DNA of 64,000 bases, taken from the NCBI GenBank assembly GCA_030710605.1, contig CP092872.1:95497794-95561793 (forward strand), read 5' to 3'. How positions within the stretch are numbered: the stretch's first letter is position 1; every line of letters starts with the position of its first letter. A program made the position numbers and the translations under genes. Positions 44,261-56,146 of the stretch are shown here, piece after piece. Origin of the DNA: Cordylochernes scorpioides. Lineage: Eukaryota; Arthropoda; Arachnida; Pseudoscorpiones; Chernetidae. The notes under the pieces were generated by a model. The model made no database searches. It was given only the letters and a program-made list of their open reading frames with translations, and was not told the origin of the DNA.

Positions 44261-44659
44261 TTTTTGCTACATGTTTTAATTTGCATTTACCTATTTTACA
44301 TATCTCTGATTGTATTTGAAAATCGTTAACCAATTCTTCATACTTTTGGCGAAGTGGTGTTTTATTAATTTATTATTTGATATTATTAGGGTTCTTTCCT
44401 GGTATTCAAAAAGGAAAAATACGTGTCGATCAGTTATATTTTTCAATTTATCAAACAATTTGGCCGCTGAATATCTGATTCTGGTAGAGCGCCATCTGGC
44501 GAATAAAATTGTAACTAAAATCAATTTCGAATTTTTCATTATTTGCCATAAAAAATCCCATTGCATCCTGAACACAATGGTGTTTACCGCATTGCTCTAG
44601 CGCAAATATTCGGGGAGTTATTAATTTTTAAAGTTGTGCGGGACTTTTGGATCACCCTG
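44261..44659 (-). repeat. Right 399-bp inverted arm
   Basis: Inverse complement of 33239-33637, ending ggacttttggatcaccctg followed by TA. Confidence 0.8.
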
Positions 44660-44664
44660 TATAT

Positions 44665-45680
44665 AAGAAGTCAAAAAGTGTTTGCTTCACCAAATAACAA
44701 GCGCTATATGAACATATATTACATATTTGTAAAGTTATGTATATCAAAAATGTAAGGCGAGAAAATTCTATTTGCACATGTTGTACATTTCTCATATATT
44801 TATATAGATTGATATATCGCAATATATCATAGGAGAGATTAATAAAAACAAATAAAATATATTTGAGTCTTCTAAAAATGTTTCATAAACATGGTATTTC
44901 AACAATTTTAAACTTCTCAAGACATATAAAAAAACCTAGCCGAAATGAAAAGATGAACGCAAAATGAAGAAAATCTCAGAATATATTCAATTTTTACCAT
45001 TTCTAAAAAAATTGATATGATATAAAATATTTTGGCAATTTTTTTTTCACAAAATCATATAAATATTTTCCGTATGCGATGTTATCATAAAAAACCCGCC
45101 AAAATTCAATGATAAATAAATAAGAAGGTAACAGGTAGAGCAGACGAAATTTAATAAACTCCAAACGATATTATTTTTTTGTTCGATTTTTAAATTCAAC
45201 ACATTCAATCGTCTGTATCCTATATAAACCCATATAAGTCTAGAACCATTTTTTATATATCGCATTAATACAAATAATTATTATGAATTTTTAAATTATC
45301 ATATATATTAAATAAATATATATATGTTATATTAAAATATTATTTTATTTAGGGTTATATTTCATAGATACAAATACTCTGTTAAATCGACCGCCAGAGG
45401 TCACTCTTACCCTAAAAAAACTCAATGTTGTTATTTCCCGTTGGCCGGCTCAAAACTTTTGTACATTATGTAAATAATATTTTGTTTTTCCGTTCTACTC
45501 GACTTAAGCCAGGCATTACTTTTATCAAATTGTTTTTTTATATATATTCCATGGGTTCAATTAAAGCAATATCTGATCAAGACTATTATTATTATTTCAA
45601 GAATTTTAACCACGACTGCATTACCATAATCCTCAACATGATCAAAAATCAAGCAGAAAATCTCTATTCATTTTTATATA
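44665..45680. other. AT-rich DNA, no feature recognised
   Basis: No repeat family of this window and no plausible coding frame. Confidence 0.5.
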
Positions 45681-45683
45681 ACA

Positions 45684-46204
45684 CTAGCCGAATGACCCGG
45701 GCAACGCCCGGGTTTTACCCTATTAAATGTACCCTATTCAAATACTCTTCGTTGCAATTATAAATTGGCGCCGTGGATGTCACTTTTGTGAAACGTCCCG
45801 CTCCAAACTTTGTGTCTGAGAAGCGATATTTTTATAGAAAGATGATCTGGCTTTTGTTTTCTGCTCGAATGAATGTTTTTCTGTTAGAATTTAGTTCCTG
45901 TATACAAAATAATGAACTGGTTTCACCCGTGGTCTCTGCTTTTTGGAATTTTTCCCGATATAATTTTGTATCTGATAATCAAACATGATACAGCAATATC
46001 GTCATCATCATTTTCTGACTAAAAATATATAGTTTTAATAATTGATTTATATATTTTTTAAAATAGCCTATCGTCTTCCCCGTATTCTTTTACCTATGTA
46101 TGGAAATTTTGGTTTAAATTAGTGAACTATTGCGAATTTGTATACCGGACATACAGACAGACAAACAGACAAACATACAAACATTCATTTTATATATATA
46201 GAGA
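45684..46204 (-). mobile_element. Non-autonomous Helitron, complete ends
   Basis: On the minus strand it begins TCTCTATATATATAAAATGA after an A and ends CTAG before a T, with a GGGCGTTGCCCGGG hairpin just inside the 3' end. Insertion between A and T is the Helitron rule. About 521 bp, no coding capacity. Interior shared with 8445-10130, and its 5' part with 56445-56800. Confidence 0.8.
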
Positions 46205-46439
46205 TATATATATATTTTATATTACTGTGAAAGATAATTAATGTGTAATTCTTTTCAAGTAATTGAAAATAAAAACTACTTGAAAAGTAAATCTTTCCTT
46301 TTTCACGACTGCACCTCCAATTCTTTACCATTCCAACATCAAAACATTATAATAATAACATATATATATATATGTAATATTATAAAGAATATTGTCTAAT
46401 AAATAATTATGTACCATGTTGGATATAATGTATTCTGTA

Positions 46440-46960
46440 TGGATTCAAATAAAGATGGCAGTCAAAGGACGTGGAGATGGAAGAAGTAGAAGAGAAAAGA
46501 ACGACAGATCCAAGTCGTGTATCTAGGTCACTTAGAACAAAGAGGCCCTCATATTCCAGAGTTGAATGTCCTGAGAGATTGGGATGTTAGGCAAAGCTCC
46601 TTCCCGACCAAATTCACCATCATGGCCGACAGAGACAGGGACCAATCAAAGGTCAAGCAGGGTCCCACATGACCCAAGCCGGGGGGTGGGGCAACCGCAG
46701 TTCGGTCGGTGTAACGTGTGTGTCAAGACGTGTGTGTGCATCTTCTAAAAGTAGTGCCTCGAGGTCCAAGATGTGAGTCATCTCAATCCAATTTAATCGC
46801 GAAAATCCTTCCATCTCCTCTCCCGAGCCGCCAATGATTAATATTCCGAGGTGTTTTGTGATTCATTAATCGATATAGTGTGCCGATTTTTCATCCACCG
46901 CCATCGATAATGACTGCCCAAACATACAAAACCCCATCCACTCCCGAGGATTCTCAGGAC
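46440..46960 (+). other. GC-richer island, possible host promoter and first exon
   Basis: Clearly richer in GC than its flanks. Near the end an ATG (46910) opens MTAQTYKTPSTPEDSQDKAL followed by YHSEVDKHLFLYHI, running into a TA repeat. No TATA box; a possible donor (CACAGTGAAG) lies near 46974. No family recognised; it could be a 5' exon of a host gene whose other exons are outside or far away. Confidence 0.25.
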
Positions 46961-47079
46961 AAAGCACTTTATCACAGTGAAGTCGACAAGCATTTATTTT
47001 TATATCACATATATATATATATATGGAATTAAATAATTTAAACACAAATGTTTATTTTACACACAAAACAAACTTCTAC

Positions 47080-47225
47080 TGTCCTTACTGCTATGAAAAA
47101 AAAATATTGGGAGGGCTTGGCTCATCAGTTGGTAAACTCTTCCAGCGGTTTAATCCACCAGACCGTTTCTTAGAGCTCTAATAGTGTATTGGACCATTCT
47201 GTTTATAAATGCTACACTGAAGGGT
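47080..47225 (-). repeat. Family Q copy
   Basis: Contains gggagggcttggctcatcag and ccagcggttt; the GCGAAAC segment is shortened here by a deletion of about eight bases. Confidence 0.65.
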
Positions 47226-47229
47226 GAAA

Positions 47230-47990
47230 TATTAGAAATGGTATTTAAGCAAACTATGGACATAATATTCTAGGGACAGTATAATATGGTCTCAACTCTC
47301 TCAGTTTAATCACTTTTCATTTTACTTTTAAATTAACAAAAGTTGGGGAATAACACAAGAATTCTACTTACTCAATTCGTTGTGCTGGTTCTTTTGTCCG
47401 GCTCACCAATTTATGTGGTGGTTAATTAACAATAATCCACATGGACATTTCTTGTAAAATCAAATTTTGTTTTATTGTAATCACTAAGGTAATACCTCCC
47501 TATTGTGTCACTACTATATTCAGACAACAAAAAGAAGAAATGAATCCAATCAAATAGAAAAAAATATATAAATTAGATAATAAAAATGTTGCATATTTGC
47601 AACAAACAAATACAAATTTTTAGAAGCAAATAAAATTTACATAAAATAGAAATACAAAACAATAATTTTTACATGTCCCCATCACATATAAATATTTGCA
47701 TCGAGCAATGCTCTTCCACAAACAATAAGATCAAGGCAAGTAAAAGCAAACATTAATATGAAGCTCACATGGGTAAAATAAACATTCATACTTAAATTCT
47801 TTTTCATTTCCTATATGTAGATTGCGCGTTATTGCTTTATATTATATTTATTATAAAATAAATATTTGTAAAAAGATATGTTTTAGTTAATGGATAAGAA
47901 AATATGCAATTCTTTTATTTATGCATTTTATTATGTATGATAATAAATAAACAAAGGATATTATTTTTATGTTTTTTTTTTAAGGAAACA
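47230..47990. other. AT-rich DNA, no feature recognised
   Basis: No coding frame or known repeat. Confidence 0.45.
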
Positions 47991-47994
47991 GACA

Positions 47995-48355
47995 ATTTTG
48001 TTCACACTTGGTTATCTCGTATGTCTTCAATAAAGGTCACTGTAATATCTTTCAGAGTTATTATCTGAATCCCGATATACATGCTAAAAGGTACAACTTC
48101 CTTAAGGTTTGTCCATGAGTGTATATTGGTTATCTCGTGTGTCTTCAATAAAGGTCACTGTAATATCTTTCAGAGTTATTATCTGAATCCCGATATACAT
48201 GCTAAAAGGTACAACTTCCTTAAGTTTTGTCCATGAGTGTATATTGGTTATCTCGTGTGTCTTCAATAAAGGTCACTGTAATATCTTTCAGAGTTATTAT
48301 CCGAATCCCGATATACATGCTAAAAGGTACAACTTCCTTAAGTTATGTCCATTAG
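47995..48355 (+). repeat. Third MITE-T tandem array, three units
   Basis: Three consecutive about 118-bp units with ggttatctcgtgtgtcttca, same orientation as the 11800 array. The second and third differ at only a few positions. Confidence 0.85.
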
Positions 48356-48664
48356 ATTATATTTATGAAGATTCTTTGTGTTATTAGTATAAATATATAT
48401 GGAGACTATTTATTACCAAATTAAAATATTTTAAATGTTTAAATAAATGAAAAAATAAATAAAAACTACTTTATCCACATATACTCTCTATCAATAAAAA
48501 TAGGTTTAACGATACTAATAGAAATTAAGGAGAAAGATTATGAAGTATGCTAATTAATTTTAAAAAATCCCTAAACAATTTCGCATTAAATTTTCTAAAT
48601 TGAAATTTTAGGCGGGAAAGAAATAAATAATACGTAGCTCTCTATATGCATATTATCTAAAATA

Positions 48665-48785
48665 TAAACATAGATTATTTTGAAAATAGAGCAATCCATA
48701 AATAAATCTTTAATTAAAAAGGCATATATTGGATCAAAATGATTTTTTTAATCCAATATATGCCTTTTTAATTAAATAAATATAT
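48665..48785. mobile_element. PLE-B outer ends only
   Basis: aaaaaggcatatattggatc and its inverse meet directly at about 48742, with the central dyad missing; an internally deleted foldback. Confidence 0.55.
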
Positions 48786-49059
48786 ATTTTGAAGATTATA
48801 TAATTTCTCATGGAGACGCAACTCTAATAATAATAATAATAATATCACAGAATTGATTATCAAATTTTAATAAAAGATTACACAGCGTGAATTTGCCTTT
48901 AAGATAATGAATTTATTTCTGATATAAAAATAAATCCAATTTTGATACAAAAAGGTAAAGTTTTGTTTATCTTTATAAAAATACTATTAATTAATGTATA
49001 TAATAACTTATTGTTACTGTTTCTACTGATTTTTAAAAATTAAAATTGAATAATTATTT

Positions 49060-49347
49060 GTGTGCGATATATTGCATGTTTTTAAAAACTTGATAGTGAA
49101 ATTTATTGATAATTTTATTTTTATATTGGGGCGGTCAATTTTCGAGATAAAGTTTTTAGCAGACGAGTGTGACCAGGTCGGTATGCGCCCTGATGGCGAG
49201 GTTAAGAATATTTGTCTGTCCGTCAAACTAAGCCCCTCCTCAAACATCAACATCTATCTGGCAGCACGGCAAACATTAGTTCGACTTGGGAGGCCTTATT
49301 ATTTTCCCGCTCGGTGTGAAACGTGTCGTCTGATCAGAAATTTGTAA
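49060..49347 (+). other. Exon-like GC-richer island, unrecognised frame
   Basis: A 95-codon frame whose second half is unlike the surroundings: FLADECDQVGMRPDGEVKNI, CLSVKLSPSSNINIYLAARQ, TLVRLGRPYYFPARCETCRL. A possible acceptor (tttttag at 49152-49158) precedes GC-richer sequence. The minus strand also has a 76-codon frame. I cannot tell host exon from transposon relic. Confidence 0.25.
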
Positions 49348-49349
49348 TT

Positions 49350-50155
49350 AATTCTGATTAATTTTTGATTATATTAATTTTTCTTTAATTATTTAACACA
49401 CATTTTATTATAAACACACATATAATATTTGTATACTACACATATAAAATTTTACCTATATTTTATTTCATGAATTTTTATAATTCACTGAAGAAATCAC
49501 GATTAAAAAAAATATCAGACAAATTATGAGAGATGCGCTATTTTTTAGAACACAATAATAAAGGTTGAAGCGGTATAATTATTTTATGATTAACGCTATA
49601 TATAATCATTAAAATTAATAAAATATTTTAAATAAAGTATTTAAAAAGCTATATTGAGTGATGAACTGTACATAATGTTTGATTTTAAAGAAAATACATT
49701 ATATAATATGAGATAAGAATTAATCGTGTACCGAATTAACCATCTGATATAGTTTTACGTGGTTATAATAATTATCTAGTAAATCCATGCATTAACTATT
49801 TCTTTTCCTCCAATTTACCCAGACCAATCTATTTATTAGCTTGATTGTCTTAATTAAGTTCTTCTGTATAAGTGTTTCATTATTACCATTTAATTGTGAT
49901 TAGATTTTACCTTTTTATTCTTTTCATTTGCAAAAAGAGAATCTCCTTGAAAAAATTATGTATAAGACTCTATGTGTCTTATTAAAGTCTTTTGTGTTAT
50001 AATGATTATCATCCAATCATCATCATTTTAGATGACATTGTAATATATGTATACCTATCACTATTTTCTATCAAGGGTATATCAGTGAAATTTTGATTAC
50101 AATTATAATAGTTAGAGAATGGTAAAAGGCTTGTATTCGTTGTAATTTTGGAAGA
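49350..50155. other. AT-rich DNA, no feature recognised
   Basis: No coding frame or known repeat. Confidence 0.5.
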
Positions 50156-50159
50156 GCAA

Positions 50160-50690
50160 TACACAACTTTACACAGTTCAAAAAAGATAGAGAACGACTG
50201 CTGTGATGGAGATGTACGGAGACATCTGAGGCTCTTCATTGGACACGACAACAACGGAAAATTGACATTGACCCAGAACTTTACACACCCAAGATAGAGA
50301 ACGACTGCTGTGATAGAAATGTACGGAAACATCTGAGGCTCTTCATTGGACACGACAACAGCAGAAAATTGACATGGACCCAGAACTTTACACACCCAAG
50401 ATAGAGAACATTGCTGTGATAGAGATGTATGGAGACATCTGAGGCTCTTCATTGGACACGACAACAGCAGAAAATTGACATGGACCCAGAACTTTACACA
50501 CCCAAGATAGAGAACATTGCTGTGATAGAGATGTATGGAGACATCTGAGGCTCTTCATTGGACACGACAACAACAGAAAATTGACATGGACCCAGAACTT
50601 TACACACCCAAGATAGAGAACATTGCTTTGATAGAGATGTACGGAGACATCTGGCGCTCTTCATTGGACACGACAACAACAACACAGTTC
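50160..50690 (+). repeat. Tandem repeat of a LINE-A 3' tail, five units of about 106 bp
   Basis: gaggctcttcattgga recurs at 50228, 50335, 50441 and 50547, and a variant at 50653. Each unit carries gaaaattgacatggaccc, agaactttacacacccaaga and gtatggagacatctgagg, the same sequence that ends LINE-A at 43980-44070. One frame of a unit reads MDPELYTPKIENIA, the C terminus of the LINE protein. Open frames on the minus strand are by-products of the repeat. Confidence 0.85.
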
Positions 50691-50964
50691 ACAATTGAAA
50701 GTAGAAAACACGACTACAATGACATATGCAAATATGACGTCCACACTACTCCCTATTTCGGAGAGAATATACACAAACTTTGTAGTATAGCAGACGAAAA
50801 GCTATGTAACATTCCACCATTGCCTCGTTGTGACATGTGTAGATATGGAGCGTACTAATTGAATTGAATAAACAACCATAAACCTTTATTCATCATGATT
50901 ATCAAGAACATGTACATGCGCGTGCTGGGGGTACCGACACTATATATTCAAAATAATTTCGATA

Positions 50965-51176
50965 TACAATCTCATGGACAAAACTTAAGGAAGTTTTACA
51001 TTTTACCATGTATATCGGGATTCAGACAATAACTCTGAAAGATATTACAGTGACCTTTATTGAAGACACACGAGATAACGAAGTGTGAACAAAATTGCCT
51101 CTATCTCCTAAAAAAAAAATAGACGACCGGTGATATCAAAGATTTTCCACTTCCTTAAGTTTCGTCCATGAGTGTA
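50965..51176. mobile_element. MITE-T, full-length copy
   Basis: Left terminus ctcatggacaaaacttaagg, right terminus cttaagtttcgtccatgagt, interior gacgaccggtgatatcaaag and an A-run at 51108-51117. Confidence 0.75.
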
Positions 51177-51179
51177 TAT

Positions 51180-52310
51180 GTTATCGATTTAATATATCAA
51201 ATATTAAGAGAATTATTGAAAGGAAGAGGTAGGTCTCACCTGATTGCATCGTAATAAAATAACTATGGTATTGTCTATATTAGAGGTTTATATATTACAC
51301 TTTGTTAAATGGAGAAAATATGATTAATATTGAGGCTCTATGTAATTTACCCAGAAATCCATTGATACATTACATATTTGCATACACTTTTACATAGTCA
51401 AACGTTCTACAGAATTTATTTTTATTCGAAATATAAAAAATGCAGACGGCCATATTGCCTCTCTAGCACGAACATTTACACAAATATAAATATTGAATTT
51501 TGATTTATAAGTTACAAAAAGAGTTTGACTTAATAAATTAAAAATATTCTATTAAAATATATTCTTTTAATATTTCTCTACCTAAAATTATTTTATTATT
51601 ATTATTGCAAAATCTCATTTTGTTTGTGAGAAATTACAAATTGAGTTTATTTATGTAAATAAAATAATTCAGAAGATTCTCAAAGCCCACCGAAAATTAT
51701 TTTATCTAATTTGAATGATAATGTTTAAGAAAGTAAAATTATTAAAATTTTAATTAATAATTTTTGATTTATATATAGAGAATTAGATTTTCTTTTGTAA
51801 TTTGTGTTATTAGATATTTATTAATTTTATAAATACTATATGATATAATTATATACAAGTTTTTCACTTTTTAAAAACATTTTACATTTTAATCACAGCA
51901 TATATATAGCATATAATTACACTTTAACAACAACAACAACAACATTTTAATGACAAATTTTACATTTTTGTGTTTTTAGTTCTCTTTCAAATCTTTAGAT
52001 TTTATTTGAAATATTTTAACAAATACATTTACAACATCTACTTTATCCATAAAAAATAAAGGACATCTCTCCCGTAATATTTTAAAGGTGAAAAAATATA
52101 TAGTAGAATTGTGCTGAAAATTCAACTAAAATTAAAATGATAAGCTATCTCTCTCTAAAAGTGTGTAAATAAAATAATAAAACGAATCTTAAAGTGTGCA
52201 AAAAGTTGTTATTAATATATAAAAATTTGAGCTATTTATTTGCATATGCTTTTTTTGTTTTGAAAAAAAAAAATCAATTCCTTACTGTCCTTACTGTTAA
52301 AGAAAATATT
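51180..52310. other. AT-rich DNA, no feature recognised
   Basis: A (caa)n run at 51929-51943 is the only notable motif. Confidence 0.5.
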
Positions 52311-52319
52311 TATAACTGT

Positions 52320-52510
52320 AAATACATGACTACTTAAAATTATATCCATTATTCCTGTAGAAGGGCAGCTTACGCCCGAAAGCTCGAATTTATTTTTCAA
52401 ATAAAGAAACTTATCCTTTTAAAATCTTTTCGTTATTATAATTCCTTACTGTCCTTAACACAATGTTAAAATAGGCGTGGCTCATGAGTGGTGAACACTC
52501 CTAATACTTG
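52320..52510. mobile_element. PLE-like 3' terminus followed by a family Q fragment
   Basis: cctgtagaagggcagcttac plus gcccgaaagctcg (52354-52386) is a clear Penelope-like 3' dyad with an AATAAAG tail. A minus-strand family Q fragment (ggctcatgagtggtgaacac) follows at 52470. Confidence 0.55.
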
Positions 52511-52830
52511 TATTTTATCATTACATCACGGGCAGTATTGCTTTAGTTTCAACAACAAACAACAACATATGCAAATAAGTAGTTTAACATTTCGAATACA
52601 GATGACGTAATTTTATCATGGTTCAAATGTAAAATGTTTTTAATAAACACTGTAAAACGCTGTGTGTGTGTTTTAAAAGTGTAAACCCATTTATTATACA
52701 AGCTGTAACAATTTAAAAAAAACTTTATTGGGTACCCGGATTAAAAAGAGCAACCTAGGCAAAAACCTATATTATAGGGTGAAATATTCTGAAATATATC
52801 TAATAATATTTTGAAACAATATACATTTTT

Positions 52831-53063
52831 TATTTATTTATTACCAGTTGCAAACACGACACGCTATATCCGATCTGGATAATTGCGCGTGAAACTATTT
52901 ACAATAATTCATATTGTAGTAGAGTAGGTAACAGAATTATCAAAAGAAAATAAACAATTAGGAAAAAGAGCATTAAATAAACATATACATTAAACAAATA
53001 AGCAAAAACATAAGCATATAGAAGAAATCGCAAGGTAGTTATTTACAGTATGTTAAGCAATGA
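52831..53063. repeat. Dispersed about 230-bp repeat, copy 1
   Basis: Matches 54197-54432 with small differences (gcaaacacgacacgctatat, gcgcgtgaaactatttacaa, gcatatagaagaaatcgcaa). Class unknown; no coding frame. Confidence 0.75.
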
Positions 53064-53084
53064 TATTGAAACAATATACATAGT

Positions 53085-53290
53085 GTGATCAATAATTTCC
53101 AGGGGAATGCTAAATATTTAAAGAAATACAAAGGTATAATAAAGTTTTATTTAAAATTTCTCAAAATAATCACCGTCACTATCTATACACTTGCTCCATC
53201 TTTTTTTCCAGATATCAAAACACCTCTGAAAATCCTCATCTTTCAGGCTTTTCAAAATATTCTTCGTATTCTCCTTTATTTCAGGTATTG
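53085..53290 (-). pseudogene. Mariner transposase C-terminal remnant
   Basis: On the minus strand the sequence reads KNILKSLKDEDFQRCFDIWK then KRWSKCIDSDGDYFEKF and a stop. The LK-x-DFQRCFD-W-KRW-KCI-GDYFE pattern is the typical C-terminal end of mariner transposases. The catalytic core is not in the window next to it, so only the tail survives. Confidence 0.65.
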
Positions 53291-53299
53291 AGTCAAATC

Positions 53300-54190
53300 A
53301 ATATATTTATTAAAATCTTTATATCTCTGTGTAAATTGAAAAATATTATAAATTTTACATAATAATCGAGAGATATTTTATATTAGAGGTAAAAATATTT
53401 AAAAAGAATGTTTTTTGTATCGTAATTATTACCCAATAAACCTAATTATTGAACCACATTTTAAAAAACACACGTGTAGAAAAGTAGTATTTTATCTTTA
53501 GCTCGAATTACAAAAAAAAAAAAAAAATCTTTTGCATTATCTTTCTTTAAAAGTTTTATATAGGGCCTCTCTGTAAGATAATTTATCTCAATTATTGAAG
53601 TCAGATGGGATTTCACAGTCGATACAATTTTAAACAAATGGCTTCTTTTTATCGATTTGTTAAACAATTCTTCGCTCGTCTGCTAAATTTAAAGCCAATA
53701 CAAATTCGTCTGCTCATAACTTGTAATGGCGCCTTAATTGCTGGTAATTTAAAATGTAATGTTTTTCAATATATCGAGATATTTTGATAAAATTTAGATA
53801 GCTTTTAAAATAATTTTTAAATATCTATTTTCTATTAAATTAAAAAAGCTATATTGAATATTTATTTATATTACGTGAAAAAAATTTTTTTTGAATGATC
53901 TTTGAATGAAAAAAAAAATTTAGTTTTTTATCTAAAATAGTATAAAGTTCAGAGAAGAAACTTAAATTTAAATTGGTTCATCTTTATTTTAAAAAATAAA
54001 TTTTTTATTAACAACATTTTTTTAGATTAAAACTCTATCTACGCGATCAATTTTGTTTGAAAAATTTAAAGGAAAAATAAAATATATATAAGAGCATAAA
54101 AAAGAAATAAATATTTGAAGATAACTAATTGAATTGAATATATATTTGATATTATTTTATAATTAATTTGATAATTTTTACATTTCCTTA
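53300..54190. other. AT-rich DNA, no feature recognised
   Basis: No coding frame or known repeat. Confidence 0.5.
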
Positions 54191-54196
54191 TTTTTT

Positions 54197-54432
54197 TTTA
54201 TTTATTACCAGTTGCAAACAAGACACGCTATATCCTATCTGGTTAATTGCGCGTGAAACTATTTACAATAATTGTAGTAGAGTAGGTAACAGAATTATCA
54301 AAAAGAAAATAAACAATTAAGAAAAAAAGAGCATTGAATAAACATATACATTAAACAAATAAGCAACAACATAAGCAGATAGAAGAAATCGCAAGGTAGT
54401 TATTTACAGTATGTTACGCTCTCACCAATACA
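54197..54432. repeat. Dispersed about 230-bp repeat, copy 2
   Basis: Direct-orientation copy of 52831-53063, 1.37 kb away. Confidence 0.75.
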
Positions 54433-54444
54433 GTATGTTAAGCA

Positions 54445-55490
54445 AACCTTAAGACAAAATTTCCTTATTTTGAAATTGTTATTAGATAAATAGATTTGAC
54501 AAAATATAGTTTTTAATATGTAACGTTTCCTATTTAGAAATAAAGGATAGCCACAATACTTTGTGTTTTAATATTTAATTCAATTAACAACAAGGTTAAA
54601 CATAATATATAAGAGAAAGATATTTTTAGAACTTAGGTTCCTGGAGCGCGTAAAATATAAACAAAACAAACTTATGCAAATTACAAAAAAAAAAAAAAAG
54701 TACAGTGTTGTCGATTGCCTAATTATAAAGAAAAATCAAGGAATAATTGAATATTTTACATAAATAAATACAAAGCATGTTACATAATATAAATTTATAG
54801 AGAAAATTCAGTAAAAGTTTCTATATATTCCATTATAGATAAGTATCATTAAATAGAGAATAGTTTTATTATAAACTCTCAAAACAAAATCTTAATTAAC
54901 TGATATCAAAACAAACTTTCAACAAATTTGAAGAATAAAGCTGTAGAGACTTTCAGACGACACAAATAAAAGGTAAAAAATAGATAAAAATGCATTAATT
55001 TAAATTGGCATTGTTTGCGCACACACTTAAAAAAAATCTTTTCTAAAAAAAATAAAAGGTTAAAAAGTCTTGAAATACATTTCTTAATTATAAATTTATG
55101 AATAAAAAAACGTCTTGAGAACGTCGTATAAGTCTTAAAAGGAATTATGGTGTCGACCAATCAAATCACACTTCATTACACCACTTAATTCCCCTAAACC
55201 TTAAGACAAAAATTGAAATTTATTTTTGCAGAATTAATTCCTGACTTGGCAAAAGAAGCCAATTAAAATGGTGTGCCTTTCTTAGGCTTCCAAACTAATT
55301 ATTTCTCTAATCTCTGTCGTATGCCAGAATACCGAGAGGAATTTCTTCGTCTGAATTATTTTAGCTCAGATCAATTACAATCAAAAAAAAATTTTTTTTT
55401 TTCATTTTTATAATTTTTCTTTTCTTCTGTGAATTATAGACATCTTCTACAGATTTTCCCGCCCTTTTTGCCAAAATTCATAGATATCTA
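54445..55490. other. AT-rich DNA, no feature recognised
   Basis: No coding frame or known repeat. Confidence 0.5.
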
Positions 55491-55497
55491 TTTTTAA

Positions 55498-56130
55498 ATA
55501 AAAAGGCATATATTGGATCAAAATATCATTTATTTTTACCAATATTTCAGTTTACTGAACGCCAACATTTATCAAGGTATTATAACATTTTAAAGTGTTT
55601 TCGACTAAATGAACTCAGTAGATTTGGTTTAAACATATACGAATAAAGGATTACATGAGGAGCTTCTTTTCCGTTTTATTGCGAGCTTTCGAACCTTTCG
55701 GTTCTTCTACAGGCGTGGATAGTATGAATATACTAACAGGATATAAGCGCGTTTGAGAGAGCCATTATATACAACATACACATTTACATACGAAGTAATA
55801 TTTCATATATAATTAAAATAGAAATAAGAATTATGTCATTTAGTCATAATTCTTATTTCTATTTTAATTATATATGAAATATTACTTCGTATGTAAATGT
55901 GTATGTTGTATATAATGGCTCTCTCAAACGCGCTTATATACTGTTAGTATATTCATACTATCCACGCCTGTAGAAGAACCGAAAGGTTCGAAAGCTCGCA
56001 ATAAAACGGAAAAGAAGCTCCTCATGTAATCCTTTATTCGTATATATTTTAAAGTGTGTCAACAACAAACTCTTGCCTTTTTATTTAAAGATTTATTTAT
56101 GGATTGCTTATTTAAAAAAAAAATATAAAT
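55498..56130. mobile_element. PLE-B copy split by a foldback insertion
   Basis: The left half (aaaaaggcatatattggatc onward, 55500-55598) and right half (56058-56130, gtcaacaacaaactcttgcc and the flank atttatggattgct) are separated by a 447-bp insert. attttaaagtgt is present on both sides (55587-55598, 56046-56057). Confidence 0.65.
55599..56045. mobile_element. PLE-F: near-perfect hairpin with 201-bp arms
   Basis: Arms 55635-55835 and 55845-56045 are inverse complements with one mismatch noticed and a 9-base loop, so single-stranded DNA or RNA would fold into a rod about 200 bp long. The arm carries gcgagctttcgaacctttcg plus gttcttctacaggcg, a Penelope-like 3' dyad. The 12-bp duplication around the insert fits that class. 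Confidence 0.7.
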
Positions 56131-56146
56131 ATAATATTAAGAAAAA

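Larger units (their letters stand above)
33239..44659. mobile_element. 11.4-kb composite bounded by 399-bp inverted repeats
   Basis: Segments 33239-33637 and 44261-44659 are inverse complements of identical length with only a few differences seen. Outer ends read CAGGGTGATCCAAAAGTCCC and both abut a TA dinucleotide. The inner ends (catgtagcaaaaa) show no terminal symmetry, so each arm is not a complete MITE. Inside lie a transposase remnant (34405-35112, minus) and three LINE remnants. The simplest reading is a Tc1/mariner-superfamily element with long TIRs, later filled with LINE insertions and deletions. Two unrelated inverted insertions remain possible. Confidence 0.55.

Noticed and set aside
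50009..50464. 151-codon minus-strand frame with SCPMKSLRCLHTS repeats
   Set aside because: It is the antisense reading of the tandem LINE tail.
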